Origin: Stramonita haemastoma
Taxonomy: Eukaryota > Mollusca > Gastropoda > Neogastropoda > Muricidae
Direction of reading: 5' to 3'
Assembly (NCBI GenBank): GCA_030674155.1
Contig: CM060319.1
Span: 3,114,568 to 3,178,567, forward strand
Length of the DNA: 64,000 nt
Shown: positions 22,801 through 61,166 of the stretch, one piece after another
How positions within the stretch are numbered: the stretch's first letter is position 1
Layout of the letters: each line of letters opens with the position of its first letter
Translations under genes and position numbers: made by a program
The notes under the pieces: model-generated
Seen by the model: only the letters and a program-made list of their open reading frames with translations
What the model was told of the DNA's origin: nothing
Databases searched by the model: none

Positions 22801-24969
22801 CCCTTTGCATTGCCATGGAATCAGTCCAAGTCTTTCCCAACAGACAATCATCACATTTATTTGACACACAGGATCCACTTTCAACAGCTAAAGGTGTTTC
22901 TTCCCTGATGAAAGTCACTGTTGTTATCATCTCACTTTACTCAGACTCATCCATACGAGGTTTTGTGCCTGACTTCACACATTCCAAGTTTTTTCTCTTA
23001 TTCAGAGTTATCACATCACACAACAAAGACGAAAAAAACACATTTTGTTCGCAGACAGGAACACACATGTCACACATCCAAGGTCTAGAACATGAACAGA
23101 TCTAGGAAAAATATGTATCAGTTCAAAAGCAAACAGGGAGGGGGGAGACAGAGGTCTTGAATTCATGATCAACTTAGCTGATTTCTTTCCTAACAAGGGC
23201 CTATTTGTGAAAGTTGCTTAATTAATGGAAAATTGATTAATGCACATTTTGGTTACAGCTGCACATCATTTATTTATGCTTTTTGAAGTTTCATCCCGAT
23301 GTATTTCTGACTGAACACTGAAATCTATTAAAAAAAAAAAAAAAAAAAATCAAACTATGCCTCTTATCAGTGTAAGCATTGACAAAAATTTCATTGTGAA
23401 AAAATCACGTAAATGAGCCTTTCAACAAGCAGCATTCAAATGAATGGCGATATACAATTCACTCAACAGATGAACAGAACTACTGACGTCTGCTTCAAAA
23501 CTTCACATGTGTAACAGAATTCTAAAACTGAGGTGCTTCACAGGCAGTTGAGGTTAGGAGCCTTGAAACCGTAACAATCAGTAACAACAATAAAAACCAG
23601 TATGCTAAATATAGCAAACATTCCAGTCTAAAACATTCTCATCACAACAGAAATGAACACAATACAGTTAAGTTACATAATATGTACACCAGAATGTTGT
23701 ATGAAACGAGGGCATAAGCAAGCACTCGCACACACACATGCATACTCACAAAACTTTTATCAAATTAAAAGCAAAAAAGTATAAAAATGTTCATAGTATG
23801 GTTCCAAGCATAACAAAATCAGTACCTAAGTTTGTCAAAAAGCATTGTGTAATGATGTAAAAACAGGGGACCCCCTAGCAAACCATTGCTATTCACAGGA
23901 CAGACTGCATCATTCTTCCACAGTCACCACACATCAGATCTAAAACCAACAACACTCAAATCATTCTATATTGGTGAGGCACAACAACAATGAAAACAAA
24001 CTAAACAGCTTTCAAAATGCACAGACGTAGCTTTCAAACTGCACAGTCGTAAATATTTTCCTGGATTAGAAATGTTTGTATATGCAACAACAGCAACAAT
24101 TAAAAAAATAATAATAAAAAATTCAATAGGTAGGAAAAAAGAGACTTGGAATAAGAAAAATATTCCTGGTTATATGCAAAATTAAATAATTTTCTTTTGC
24201 TAAAGATCCCCAAAGCTTTCCTCTCGCACATCTGAAGATCAGAGAAAAGGATGTTTTACTGATGCACCGGTTATCTTAAATATGAAGTGGAAAACATGTA
24301 TAACAAAGTTAATACTGGCATCATGTTTAAAGAATACAGCACGAGATGGCTGCTGGCAAGGAGAGGCTTTTCACAGAAACTGTCGTGTAAATATTTTCTT
24401 AACAGAAAGTGGTATTTCATAACAACACGTACAATGAATGTCATGAGAGAATGCACATGTGGCCATTTTTAGATATGCAAATTACTGTATATCTGTTAAT
24501 TTTGTGTGAGGGTGTGAGCAAACATACCTATCTTGTTAATGAGTTTGAGTATGTGTGTGTACATACATGCTTGCATGTTTTTGTACACGTGTATGTATCT
24601 GTGCATGAGAGATTGGCTCTGGAGGCAAAAATCCTAAGAAACACCTCCATCGGGACAGTCACAAATATTCCAACTTTTACAGGCTGCATCCAAGTCGCAT
24701 ACCCCATCTACTGTTGTGTAGTGGACATGACTTTCATCAGCATCTTTCCGTGTTATTCCAGGAGGCTGTGGTGTGCTGGGCAGGTGTGGGATTCTGACAT
24801 CCACACACTGTCACACCCGGCATTGGAATCTGTGCTGTACCTTGTGGATTTAAAGTGGAGATTTCTTGCAATCTCCTAGGTCAGTCCACATGCTTACCAA
24901 CCAATCTTTTACCAAATCCTTGATTAGTTTACACTGCTTGCAAGCCACCGTCTTGATCCAGCCTGTACA

Positions 24970-25022
<53 letters not shown>

Positions 25023-26755
25023 GATACAGAGGATCATTATGCAAGGAACACGTAATTCAGGCCCATATCAGAGTTGGAAGACTACCCAGCCTGCACCCAA
25101 ACTTTAATCAGCAGATGGGTGATTTTACAGGCAGTGCCTTCAGAAAAACGGAGAATGCCTGGCTGAACCCAGCAAAAAAAACACCACCAATTCTTTCATG
25201 TGTGTACAATTTCTTGCATACATTCATGTACAGATGAAACGGACTGAAGCTCACAACAGGCCTGCATGTTTGTTGGACAGGGAAATGTAAAAAGCCAAAG
25301 TCGAAGCCTTCACTCACCAGTGATGCCAAGATTTCAAACAGAAATTACAAGGGCTGAAGATCAACAGCAGTGTATATTTTAGTCATGAATAGTGCCAAGC
25401 CCTGCTATCACCAGTCAAGCTACACCAACTTGCAATGTTTAATGCTTGCCTGTTGCAGAAAAGGCTTTGTTTACTTCTGAATAGATGTCATTGGTAGGAC
25501 TGCGCTAAAATAGTCCAGATTATAAAGAAAATTCTTCTTTTTTTTTTTAAATTGACAGACTGCACCAAGATAGTTGAGATTATAATGTGAAAATATAAGT
25601 ATTTTACAGACAATATATCGCATTATAAACGGAACAGTTATCCAGTTAAATATCTCTTCCAAGCAAGCACTTTTTCTAGAAAGAGACGAAGCGAAATTGA
25701 TCATTTGCAAACACTAAACAAGAAGTGGGAGAGGTAAAGACATTCCACAAGAAACTTGTGAGCACAGGAAAAAATACACTATCACAAACTGTTGAAAACT
25801 ACAGTCCTCACAGGACAAACACATAACAACAAAAATGAAAGCAACATTTCTGAAGGTCATGGAAAGAAAAGAAAAAAATGAAATTTGAAGAAAATATAGG
25901 GGCCTACTTGTAAAATAAACAGAAAGGGAACAAATAAAAGATGAACTTTTAAGAAGCGTATCTTGGTTATCCATGTTAACAACGCAGTATGCAAAGCTCA
26001 TTTAGTTACAAAAAATTCACAGAAACGACAAAAATTGAGAGATCCAGCGTTTTACTGATCTGATCATATTAACCAGCTCACTGAGGATAAAACTGAAGGG
26101 CAACTGGTTTGGCATGATAAAAAAAGTGTATCAAATTGATCTTTAATCTGTGTTTTATTTTATATAACATAATTAATAATAGTAGTAGGAGTAAAAAGGA
26201 TTCCCAATATATTGTGCATGACAAAATGACTGATCCAGTGGCATGAAAAGACCTCGGAATGGATGCAGAAAATTCAAGTTCCAAGGCATGAAGCTAAGAA
26301 TTTTGTAATACATGATTATGTACTATCATGCACATTCAGGCGTGCACACACACACACCCATACACACACTCATGACTCTCTCTCTTTTGCAGATACACAC
26401 ACACAGCCTTCACACAAATGCTAAATAAGACACAAAGTAACATACCTATGACAGCTTTCTTTCTAGGAAAGTGGTATCACCAAAACCAAGTCCCAAATTC
26501 AGCACGGTAGCAAAAAGGAAGAAAGACACTGAAGCTGGCACAATCCTTGTGAGATCCTTGGCAAGTCTTGATGCTGGATGGAATTGAAACAGAGACGCAC
26601 TAGCAGGGAGAAACACTGCACACGACATGGTGAAGATTGTTCAAAGCCAAGCAGTGAGAAAAGCCAGGCTAAAAGGCAGCAACAGCAGAACCGCACCACT
26701 ATCCCCGCATCCCCACCACTATCCCCGCATCAGCTCCGCACACACACACCGTCCC
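19900..26755 (-). other. candidate long 3'UTR of the ABLIM-like gene
   Basis: After the stop at 26756 there are about 6.8 kb with no SINE, no minisatellite array and no believable coding frame. The stretch is uniformly AT-rich, apart from short TA, CA and homopolymer runs (TA at 24967-25020, poly-G at 20981-20999). This is the quietest stretch of the window, bounded on the left by a polyadenylation motif. A long 3'UTR is the simplest reading; a non-transcribed spacer is possible. Earlier polyadenylation sites may also exist, since AATAAA-like motifs are frequent. Confidence 0.45.
19919..19924 (-). terminator. candidate polyadenylation signal AATAAA
   Basis: On the minus strand AATAAA is followed within 30-50 nt by a GT-rich stretch (tctgtgtcttattgtctg), the normal arrangement for 3' end formation. 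Sequence beyond it reverts to poly-G and poly-T tracts typical of the surrounding non-genic DNA. Confidence 0.35.
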
Positions 26756-54064
<27,309 letters not shown>

Positions 54065-54068
<4 letters not shown>

Positions 54069-54084
54069 TTCAGTTGTTTAGCTT
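54065..54084 (-). CDS. ABLIM: exon 1 of ABLIM-like gene: short 5'UTR and start codon
   Basis: On the minus strand the sequence reads gaaATGG followed by a perfect donor gtaagtac (intron starts at 54064). The start has a purine at -3 and G at +4. The single base after ATG completes a Gly codon with exon 2 (phase 1), giving Met-Gly-Gln-Lys-Gly-Gly-Lys. The 5' limit is a guess based on the TATA-like motif 24-30 bp upstream. An upstream ATG at 54104-54102 opens only a four-codon frame and would lie before the inferred start site. Confidence 0.6.
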
Positions 54085-54260
54085 CGAATCAAAGAAACTC
54101 CATGCAGATTTATAGCAAAATAAATGTAGCTGCCATTGCTTAACACAACTGCTTGTGTTCGATTTCCATGTTTTAGTTTACTTGCTTGGTCACAATGTAG
54201 GCTAGAGTGTACACATTGCGGGAAACCGACATGGCGATCCCATTTGGAAGGGGTTTCAGG
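54069..54260 (-). promoter_or_regulatory. candidate internal promoter of the ABLIM-like gene
   Basis: A TATAAAT motif at 54108-54114 (minus strand) lies 40-46 bp upstream of the exon-1 ATG, so a start site near 54084 and a 5'UTR of roughly 16 nt are predicted. The interval is free of repeats. It would drive the LIM-less transcript. No start-site data are available. Confidence 0.35.
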
Positions 54261-54269
54261 ATTGACTAT

Positions 54270-55065
54270 ATGATAATGTTTATTTCTAAAGTCATCATCA
54301 AAGGAAATTTAGCATTTACAACTGGTTATGCTTTACGTATAACTCATTCACTTCTCATTGATATATTTTTGGTGTAATGTTTACGACAGAAAGCCATCGA
54401 TACTCCAAAAAGTTCTCTGTGTAGCATCGCTCCCCCCCCCCCCCTACTCTTCCTTCCAACAAGACCGAGTCTGTCGCGACGAAATGAGCCTTCCGAAATA
54501 GGCATAGGCCTAGCATAGGCTAACAGAAAAAAAAGTTGAGCATGTCGAATGACCTTTTAGAAAAGCAGAAAATGTATATAATATTAATCGATTTTACAGT
54601 TCGCGTACGCAATAAAATTGGATGTTTTTTTTTACTCTGTCAAAACAGTTCCATTCCTAAATCTTGAACAAAAGTAGCCTAAATCTTCTTCTTTTTTTGT
54701 GTGTGGTCTTCTCTCAAGTTGGGTCTTTTTGTTTCTTTCTTTCTTTCTTGTTGGTTTTGTTGTTTTTTGGTTTGGTTTGTTTTTGTTGGGTGGGGGAGTT
54801 CGTTTTGGGGTTTGTTTGTTGTTGTTGTTGTTGTTTTGGGGGGGAGTTTCTTGTTTGTTGTTTTATTACCCACCCTTCCAGTTTTCTTATAGGTCCAGTC
54901 CTGATTTGATCTACAGCCTAGAAGACTGCCTAATATCATTAGGCCTACGCCTAATGGAAAAACGAAATGATTCGACTTCTCCCTTATCTAACTTGATTTC
55001 TTAAGAAGGTGGTTGGGGCACCCACTGAATTTTTTTCAGGCAGTGTGTGGAGGGCGAGTTGAAGC
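54270..55065. other. no clear feature between exon 1 and the 37-bp array
   Basis: A 47-codon plus-strand frame starting at 54231 in a good start context lacks other support. A TTG/TTT-rich stretch (54720-54860) and a C-run (54432-54445) are low complexity. Confidence 0.5.
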
Positions 55066-55071
55066 TGGGCG

Positions 55072-55449
55072 TGTGCACGTGTCATCCATCCCACTGGGAT
55101 GTCCATCGTGTGCACGTGTCATCCATCCCACTGGGATGCCCATCGTGTGCACGTGTCATCCATCCCACTGGGATGCCCATCGTGTGCACGTGTCATCCAT
55201 CCCACTGGGATGTCCATCGTGTGCACGTGTCATCCATCCCACTGGGATGCCCATCGTGTGCACGTGTCATCCATCCCACTGGGATGCCCATCGTGTGCAC
55301 GTGTCATCCATCCCACTGGGATGCCCATCGTGTGCACGTGTCATCCATCCCACTGGGATGTCCATCGTGTGCGCGTGTCATCCATCCCACTGGGATGCCC
55401 ATCGTGTGCACGTGTCATCCATCCCACTGGGATGCCCATCGTGTGCCGT
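55072..55449. repeat. 37-bp minisatellite
   Basis: About ten nearly identical copies of gtgtgcacgtgtcatccatc + ccactgggatgcccatc (C/T variants at one site). Because 37 is not a multiple of three, all frames cycle and stay open; the His/Pro/Ser-rich translations are artefacts. Confidence 0.95.
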
Positions 55450-55469
55450 GGCATTCATAACTGGCCATA

Positions 55470-56125
55470 ACTGGCCAACTCTTCTGCAAAAGGTGGATGA
55501 TGTTGTAACCAATGCGCAAGATATTCTGCATACGTTGGCACACTGGACGTGTGTTTATAGTCTCATCTGCCCCGTGACTTTGGGTGAAGACAAGTGAAAA
55601 ACATCCCATAAAGGGCAATGACAATACAGTCAGTCACATTGATACGAATCATGATCTAAAAAAACACACAAGACAGCTACATTTTATATACGAATCATGA
55701 TCTAAAAAACACACAAGACAGCTACATTTTATATACGAATCATGATCTAAAAAACACACAAGACAGCTACATTTTATATACGAATCACGATCTAAAAAAC
55801 ACACAAGACAGCTACATTTTATATACGAATCATGTCCTCAAAAAAACACAAGACAGCTACATTTTATATACGAATCATGATCTCAAAAACACACAAGACA
55901 GCTACATTTTATATACGAATCACGACCTCAAAAAACACAAGACAGCTACATTTTATATACGAATCATGATCTCAAAAAGACATTTCATATTGGTTAAACA
56001 TTCCATGAGCTAGAACCAGTTTTGACTCATGAGAAAAAATCCCATTAAACATGATACCTCAGCGGAGATTCGAACCTTGCCCTCAGATCACATGTACGAT
56101 GCTCTAACTACTAGGTGATTCTGCC
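55470..56125 (-). repeat. tRNA-like SINE(s) split by a 46-bp minisatellite
   Basis: 55470-55620 resembles the family-B body in minus orientation. 55985-56125 is a tRNA-like head (box A cctagtagttagagc; box B ggttcgaatctcc on the minus strand). Between them 55636-55978 holds seven to eight copies of acgaatcatgatctaaaaaa + cacacaagacagctacattttatat. Confidence 0.7.
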
Positions 56126-56271
56126 CCCCACCCCCAACTCACCCCAGATAACCCACCCTAGATAGATAGAATTTTTTTTTTAACCGAAAACAAAAATTAA
56201 TAACAACATTGAGAAACAAAGAAAGCCAACAAAAGAAAATATTTGAAAAGAAGGGGGAAGAGCTATAAATG

Positions 56272-56274
<3 letters not shown>

Positions 56275-56346
<72 letters not shown>

Positions 56347-56573
56347 ATATATATATATATATATATGTAGCCTATATAGTAAAATAATGATAAAAACACG
56401 ACTGTGTTCAGCTTCATCTCTTTATTTTCAGCAATTTTTCGCTTCTATCCTGAAGCTTCATCAGACTGAATCATTATTTTACTGTTTTACCTCAACTGTG
56501 TTCTTGGAGGGAGTGGTGCCCAGCAGAATTGTGGGTTTTTATCAAGTCAATTTATATATATTATATATATATA

Positions 56574-56640
<67 letters not shown>
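56275..56640. repeat. (TA)n microsatellites
   Basis: TA tracts at 56275-56367 and 56553-56640 separated by 185 bp of ordinary sequence. The second is the insertion site of the following transposon. Confidence 0.95.
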
Positions 56641-56641
<1 letters not shown>

Positions 56642-57410
56642 CCCGTAAAATCCCTAGCATAAGCCCACCATCTAGCAAACGCCCACCCCCCACTTTGGGC
56701 CAAAAGTTGTGCACAGGGGTAACTACCTAGCAAACGCCCACCCTGCTTTTTTCAAAGAGACTATGCTCATTTTCACTAGGATTTGTGCAGACTGTTCTAA
56801 AAGTCATCTTTTCCCCCTTCTTTACCTTTTCATGTTTCTTTCCTTTTTTCTTATTCTTTGTCCCCTCTCCTCACTCCTGGGACAGTCGTACACTGTATCT
56901 TTCAAATTGGAAGCCCTCCAGTATCTGGATAACGAAGCAGGTAGGAATGTTTCGGAGTGTGCCCGTGAATTTTCTGTGGATAGGAAGAGGATCAGGAAAT
57001 GGAGTGAAAACAGAGATAGGCTTGAACAGCAGTAGGAAAAGATAAACAAAAACGGAAACTGTCAAAACGACCAGCAGTTAGATCTGAACATGTCGACCAA
57101 GGTGTGCTGCATTATCTGGAAGATGAAAGATCTGAAGGCAGGGTATTGCGAAACAAGGACCTACAACGGAAAGCTATGGAACTCGTCGGCCTTCTTTGCC
57201 TCAAAGTCCCTTTTTTCTATTTTCCTTCACTTCTACTCACACGACCTAACTTGCATGCTTTCGGGGTTTGTATTCACTCAATTACAGGGTTGAGCACAAA
57301 AATTATTTCGTGCAAAGGGGTCTATCCCTAGCAAACGCCCACCCCCCAATTTTGTTCTAAATCAGTGCACAGGGGGGGGGGGGGGGGGCGGTGTGTAGGG
57401 ATTTTCGGTA
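56640..57410 (+). mobile_element. deleted pogo-like DNA transposon inserted in a TA repeat
   Basis: Ends are inverted: taCCCGTAAAATCCCTA at the left and, reading inward from the right, taCCGAAAATCCCTA, each bordered by TA. Flanks on both sides are (TA)n (56553-56640 and 57427-57468), as expected for TA-targeting elements. Subterminal motifs ctagcaaacgcccaccc recur at 56672, 56727 and 57327. Only the N-terminal DNA-binding part of a transposase remains, so it is not autonomous. Confidence 0.7.
56880..57190 (+). pseudogene. pogo/Tigger-type transposase N-terminal fragment
   Basis: One frame gives a helix-turn-helix stretch with SYTVSFKLEALQYLDNEAG and ECAREFSVDRKRIRKW, stopping at 57035. Another frame then gives LHYLEDERSEGRVLRNKDLQ followed by RKAMEL. 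Both match successive parts of pogo-like or CENP-B-like DNA-binding regions. A frameshift separates them and the DDE catalytic domain is missing. Confidence 0.65.
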
Positions 57411-57928
57411 TGTATGCTATGTATTATATACATATATATATATATAATATATATATAATATATATATAGTAACTGAGACTAAAGAAAAGAAAATGTCCAA
57501 AGGGTTTTAAGTGAGAGAAAAACGAAGTGGTCAAAGAGGGAGGGGGGGGGGATCAAGCAAAGGAACCAAAGGAAAGAAGTAAGAAAAAAAAGAAACAAGA
57601 AAATAAAAGAAAGAAAAGACACAAAGAAAATGAAATAGAACAATAAAGCAATGGGATGAACAAAAAGAAGGTAGATTAGAGAAGAAAAGACAGAAAACCC
57701 GAAGAAAGAAAGAAGGAAGGACAGAAATAGTCACATGATGAGGAAGAAAGAAAAAAAAAGACACAAGAAAAACAGGTCCACGGAACAAACATCTCCCAGA
57801 ACTCAGTTGCACTGCGAATAGACCTTGCACGCAGACAGACTGACATGACAGACAGACAGACAGACAGACAGAGAGAAAGACAGAAAGACGCACGAACACA
57901 GAGAAACTGAGGCTGAAAGCCTACTAAC

Positions 57929-58005
57929 CAGAGGCTCAGTAATTTCAACAGGGATGCAGAACTTCTGATCTTTTGTTAGTTTCAGAGTGCAGCAGCGTTT
58001 CCATT
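57929..58005 (-). CDS. candidate orphan coding exon
   Basis: A 77-bp stop-free block on the minus strand bounded by an acceptor (cctgtgccag) and a donor (gttagt), phase 1 to phase 0. It encodes 25 residues, WKRCCTLKLTKDQKFCIPVE followed by ITEPL. It lies upstream of exon 1 of the ABLIM-like gene but its phase does not fit a direct join to exon 2, so it would need a further exon or belong to another gene. Arrays next to it repeat atagcctg, which also occurs in its acceptor region. The family is not recognised and it may be chance. Confidence 0.35.
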
Positions 58006-58026
58006 CTGGCACAGGCTATCCCCTGC

Positions 58027-58470
58027 AGGCCTTATGGCGGAACCCTGGTACCAGGCCTGGCAGCAGTCAGTCACTGATGCCGTGTGTGACTGCCTACCTG
58101 GCAGCTTCAGTGATTTTAAATATTTCCAACATGAATCAAAGTCACTGATGCCGTGTCTGACTGCCTGTCTGGCAGATCATCAGTGAGTTTTTATATAAAT
58201 TTCCAACATGAATCAAAGTTTTCTCTCCAGGGTATATGACAGGCCAGGCCATGATCCATCCTGTGCTGACTGTGGATCTTCTGATGAGCCAGTACTATAT
58301 ATGACAGGCTATGATCTAATGCAAGCTGGCTGTGGAGACTGCTGATGAGCCAGTGTATGTGCAGGCTATGACTCTTTAATGCAAGCTGGCTGTGGAGACT
58401 GCTGATGAGTCCAGTGCATGTGACAGGCTATGATCTAATGCAAGTGGCATGGGAGACTGCTATAACTGAG
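58027..58470. repeat. minisatellites (two families)
   Basis: Two copies of gtcactgatgccgtgtntgactgcc-type units (58070-58210) and four of tgacaggctatgatctaatg + caagctggctgtggagactgctgatgagccagtg (58230-58450). Confidence 0.85.
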
Positions 58471-58499
58471 GTAGGTGGCAGGCATGTCAGCCCCTTATG

Positions 58500-59040
58500 A
58501 TTGTGCAGTATGTTGGTGACCAAGGGAATGTAACAGGCCATGATGCAGTTCGTTGGTGACCAAGGGAATGTAACAGGCCATAATAATACAGTATGTTGGT
58601 GACCAAGGGAATGTACAGGCCATGATGCAGTCCGTTGGTGACCAAGGGAATGTAGCAGGCCATAATAATACAGTATGTTGGTGACCAAGGGAATGTAACA
58701 GGCCATGATGCAGTCGTTGGTGACCAAGGGAATGTAGCAGGCCATAATAATACAGTATGTTGGTGACCAAGGGAATGTAACAGGCCATAATAATACAGTA
58801 TGTTGGTGACCAAGGCAATGTAACAGGCCATGATAATACAGTATGTTGGTGACCAAGGGAATGTAACAGGCCATGATGTCAGTACGTTGTACCAGGATGT
58901 AAAGCCATGATGACATGGTGACAGGAATGTAACAGGCCATGATGACATGGTGACCAGGGAATGTAAGGCATGTGACACCAAGGGAATGTAACAGGCCATG
59001 ATGACATTGGTGACCAAGGGAATGTAACAGGCCATGGTAC
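58500..59040. repeat. 43-bp minisatellite
   Basis: About a dozen copies of gttggtgaccaagggaatgt + aacaggccataataatacagtat, alternating between an ataatacagtat and a gatgcagtc version, with degenerate copies at the right end. Confidence 0.95.
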
Positions 59041-59077
59041 ACGGGCACCTCATGCTGACGTGCGTATGCTGTTTAAA

Positions 59078-59316
59078 AAAAAAGTATCGTTGCCATCGGC
59101 ACACAAAGGCCTATTCTTCGGAAAAGCGAAACGGGTTTTAACGTATGTGCAAGATGTTCTGCGTGCGTTCACATACGGGACCTCGGTTTACAGTCTCATT
59201 GAAAGGACTTTTGGGGAGAGTGGAGTTGGCACCAGACGAAAAATCCACTTGAACGAGATTCGAAACCGGGTCAGCAGATCACGAGCGCATCACTGCACTC
59301 TGACCACCAGAGAGAG
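59078..59316 (-). repeat. tRNA-derived SINE, family B
   Basis: Head and body in minus orientation (gattcgaaaccgggtcagca; gacctcggtttacagtctca). The 3' tail is missing. A CA repeat follows at 59322-59409. Confidence 0.8.
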
Positions 59317-59343
59317 TGACACACACACACAGTACACACACAC

Positions 59344-59402
<59 letters not shown>

Positions 59403-59409
59403 CACACAC

Positions 59410-59548
59410 AGAGTAAGAGTAGGCCATCGTGTGCCGGTGGGAACAGATGACAAAATGACAAAACTGCATAGGGTCACACGGGGACTTGATGTAAAAAAGC
59501 ACACGATTGCTTGCTTATTCCATTATCCTCGATATAAAAGAATAAATA
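59410..59548 (+). repeat. SINE family-B 3' half
   Basis: 5'-truncated plus-strand copy (gagtaggccatcgtgtgccg; ccattatcctcgatataaaa). A GA microsatellite of about 115 bp follows (59563-59680). Confidence 0.85.
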
Positions 59549-59563
59549 CAATGAATAAGATAA

Positions 59564-59655
<92 letters not shown>

Positions 59656-59697
59656 AGAGGAGAGAGAGAGAGAGAGAGATGTAACGTAATTAGGTCT

Positions 59698-59775
59698 GCG
59701 AGGCCTAGACCTCGGATGTTCTCCAATGGCGAGATTTTTTGCGTATGCGGTGGCTGCATTCTGACTTCGGTGGTA
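59698..59775 (-). repeat. module C fragment
   Basis: ccaatggcgagattttttgc and ggctgcattctgacttcgg match the other module C copies. 59776-60245 shows no feature. Confidence 0.6.
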
Positions 59776-60248
59776 GAGTTAGGAATCATGTCCAATTTTG
59801 CCACGACAGTTGGGAGGTTCCCCCTTGCGCTTTCTGATTTTCAACTGTCGAAGTTCCTTTCAAAGTGCACGAGGGATAACGAAAGTACAGACCTGCCGTG
59901 CCTTCAATGCTTATTACAATTTGAAAGAGGTCAAAATCTCACTTCCGTCAAGGTTTAGTATATTTTTTGTTTTGTTTTTAGGCCTATTTGTTTTGTTAGT
60001 TTTAATTAATCTTTTTTTATTTATTTATTTTTTTTTAGGTGAGGGATACCTTTGTGGGAGGGAATTAATTTGTTGAGTCATCATGAGGTCGGGTTAGTGT
60101 GACGTTACCAGCACTTTAGGACGATAAATTTGTCAATTTTGATCCACTGAAAAAGTTTGAGTTTATGAACTTCACGTTATTTTATTATTTTATTTTTTTG
60201 CCTGAGCACTTGCCCAGGCTAGGTGCTAGGCCCCTACTCCAACTTTTA

Positions 60249-60547
60249 GGATTCGAGTCCAGTCGAGTAAATTTTTCTCATGGATTTAACATCAGTGCTG
60301 ACTCCACTCTCCCCAAAAGTCCTTCGGATGAGACTTTAAACCGAGGCCCCTTGTGCGAACGCACGCAGAACATCTTGCACACACGTTAAATCCTGTTCCG
60401 CTTTTCGTAAGAGCAGGCCATCGTGTGCCGGTGGGAACAGATGACAATATTTACAAAACTGCATACACACGGGGACCGGATGAAAAAAAGCACATGATTG
60501 CTTATTCTGTTATCCTCGATATAAAAGAATAAGAAGAATAAATAAAT
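60249..60547 (+). repeat. tRNA-derived SINE, family B, partial head
   Basis: Begins at box B (gattcgagtccagtcgag) and continues through the full body to the tail. 60548-61060 has no recognisable feature. Confidence 0.85.
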
Positions 60548-61064
60548 AGGAACGTGGGCCAAGAATAGGCTACAACAGAACGGAAGTGAAACAAGAGCTC
60601 AAATTGATAACCTTTAGGCTAAATTCCGGTCGAGTGCAGGTCGGAAAAAATGTCACAGATTTTTTTTTTTAATATGAAAAAATGCACCGTGCACTTGCTT
60701 TTGGGATTGAGGACATAGAGCAATATCAGGTAGTCACGAGAAAGTTGGAAATGATCGTCAAATGAGAATTGCTTGTGTTCCTACAGCGTTGACCTCGCGC
60801 ACGCATATGGGGGATAGGAATTAGCTAACAGACCGCAAAGGAGTGAGGGGTGGAAAAAACAACAACCACTTCAAACTTACGAAATTTGTGCAAAATCACA
60901 TGAGTTTTGAGTTAGGGGCTAGTCTTTCTGCAAAAGTGTGTATTTCTTTCTTTTTTCTGTGGATGCTTTAGTTGTGCAGTGCGACTGCAAGAGTGACAGA
61001 CCAATAATGAAAAAAGAGGGTAAAGCCGTTAAAGTTAATACCGGTGTGTAGCCTGTTTAGGTGC

Positions 61065-61074
61065 GGGAATTCCC
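61065..61074. promoter_or_regulatory. palindromic kappaB-type site
   Basis: GGGAATTCCC fits the Rel/NF-kappaB consensus GGGRNNYYCC exactly and lies 93-102 bp upstream of the ATG of the plus-strand gene. Whether it is bound is unknown. Confidence 0.35.
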
Positions 61075-61078
61075 CAGT

Positions 61079-61096
61079 TGACTCAATGAATGAGTC
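61079..61096. promoter_or_regulatory. inverted pair of AP-1-like sites
   Basis: TGACTCA (61079-61085) is followed five bases later by TGAGTC (61091-61096), forming an inverted pair adjacent to the kappaB-type site and 71-88 bp before the ATG of the plus-strand gene. Confidence 0.3.
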
Positions 61097-61166
61097 TTCC
61101 CAGAAGGTGGAAAAGCTACGTCTTCAAATGAATTAATTATCCTCAGCCAACTTCTCCAGCCTAGCC

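Noticed and set aside
24409..24879. 156-codon plus-strand frame
   Set aside because: Lies in the candidate 3'UTR, has irregular composition with Cys/His/Val runs from GT-rich DNA and no family resemblance.
54231..54374. 47-codon plus-strand frame starting MAIPFGRGF in good start context
   Set aside because: No downstream splice or conservation evidence; one short frame near a promoter is expected by chance.
55013..55597. 194-codon frame with VHVSSIPLGCPSC repeats
   Set aside because: 37-bp minisatellite; a period not divisible by three cycles all frames.
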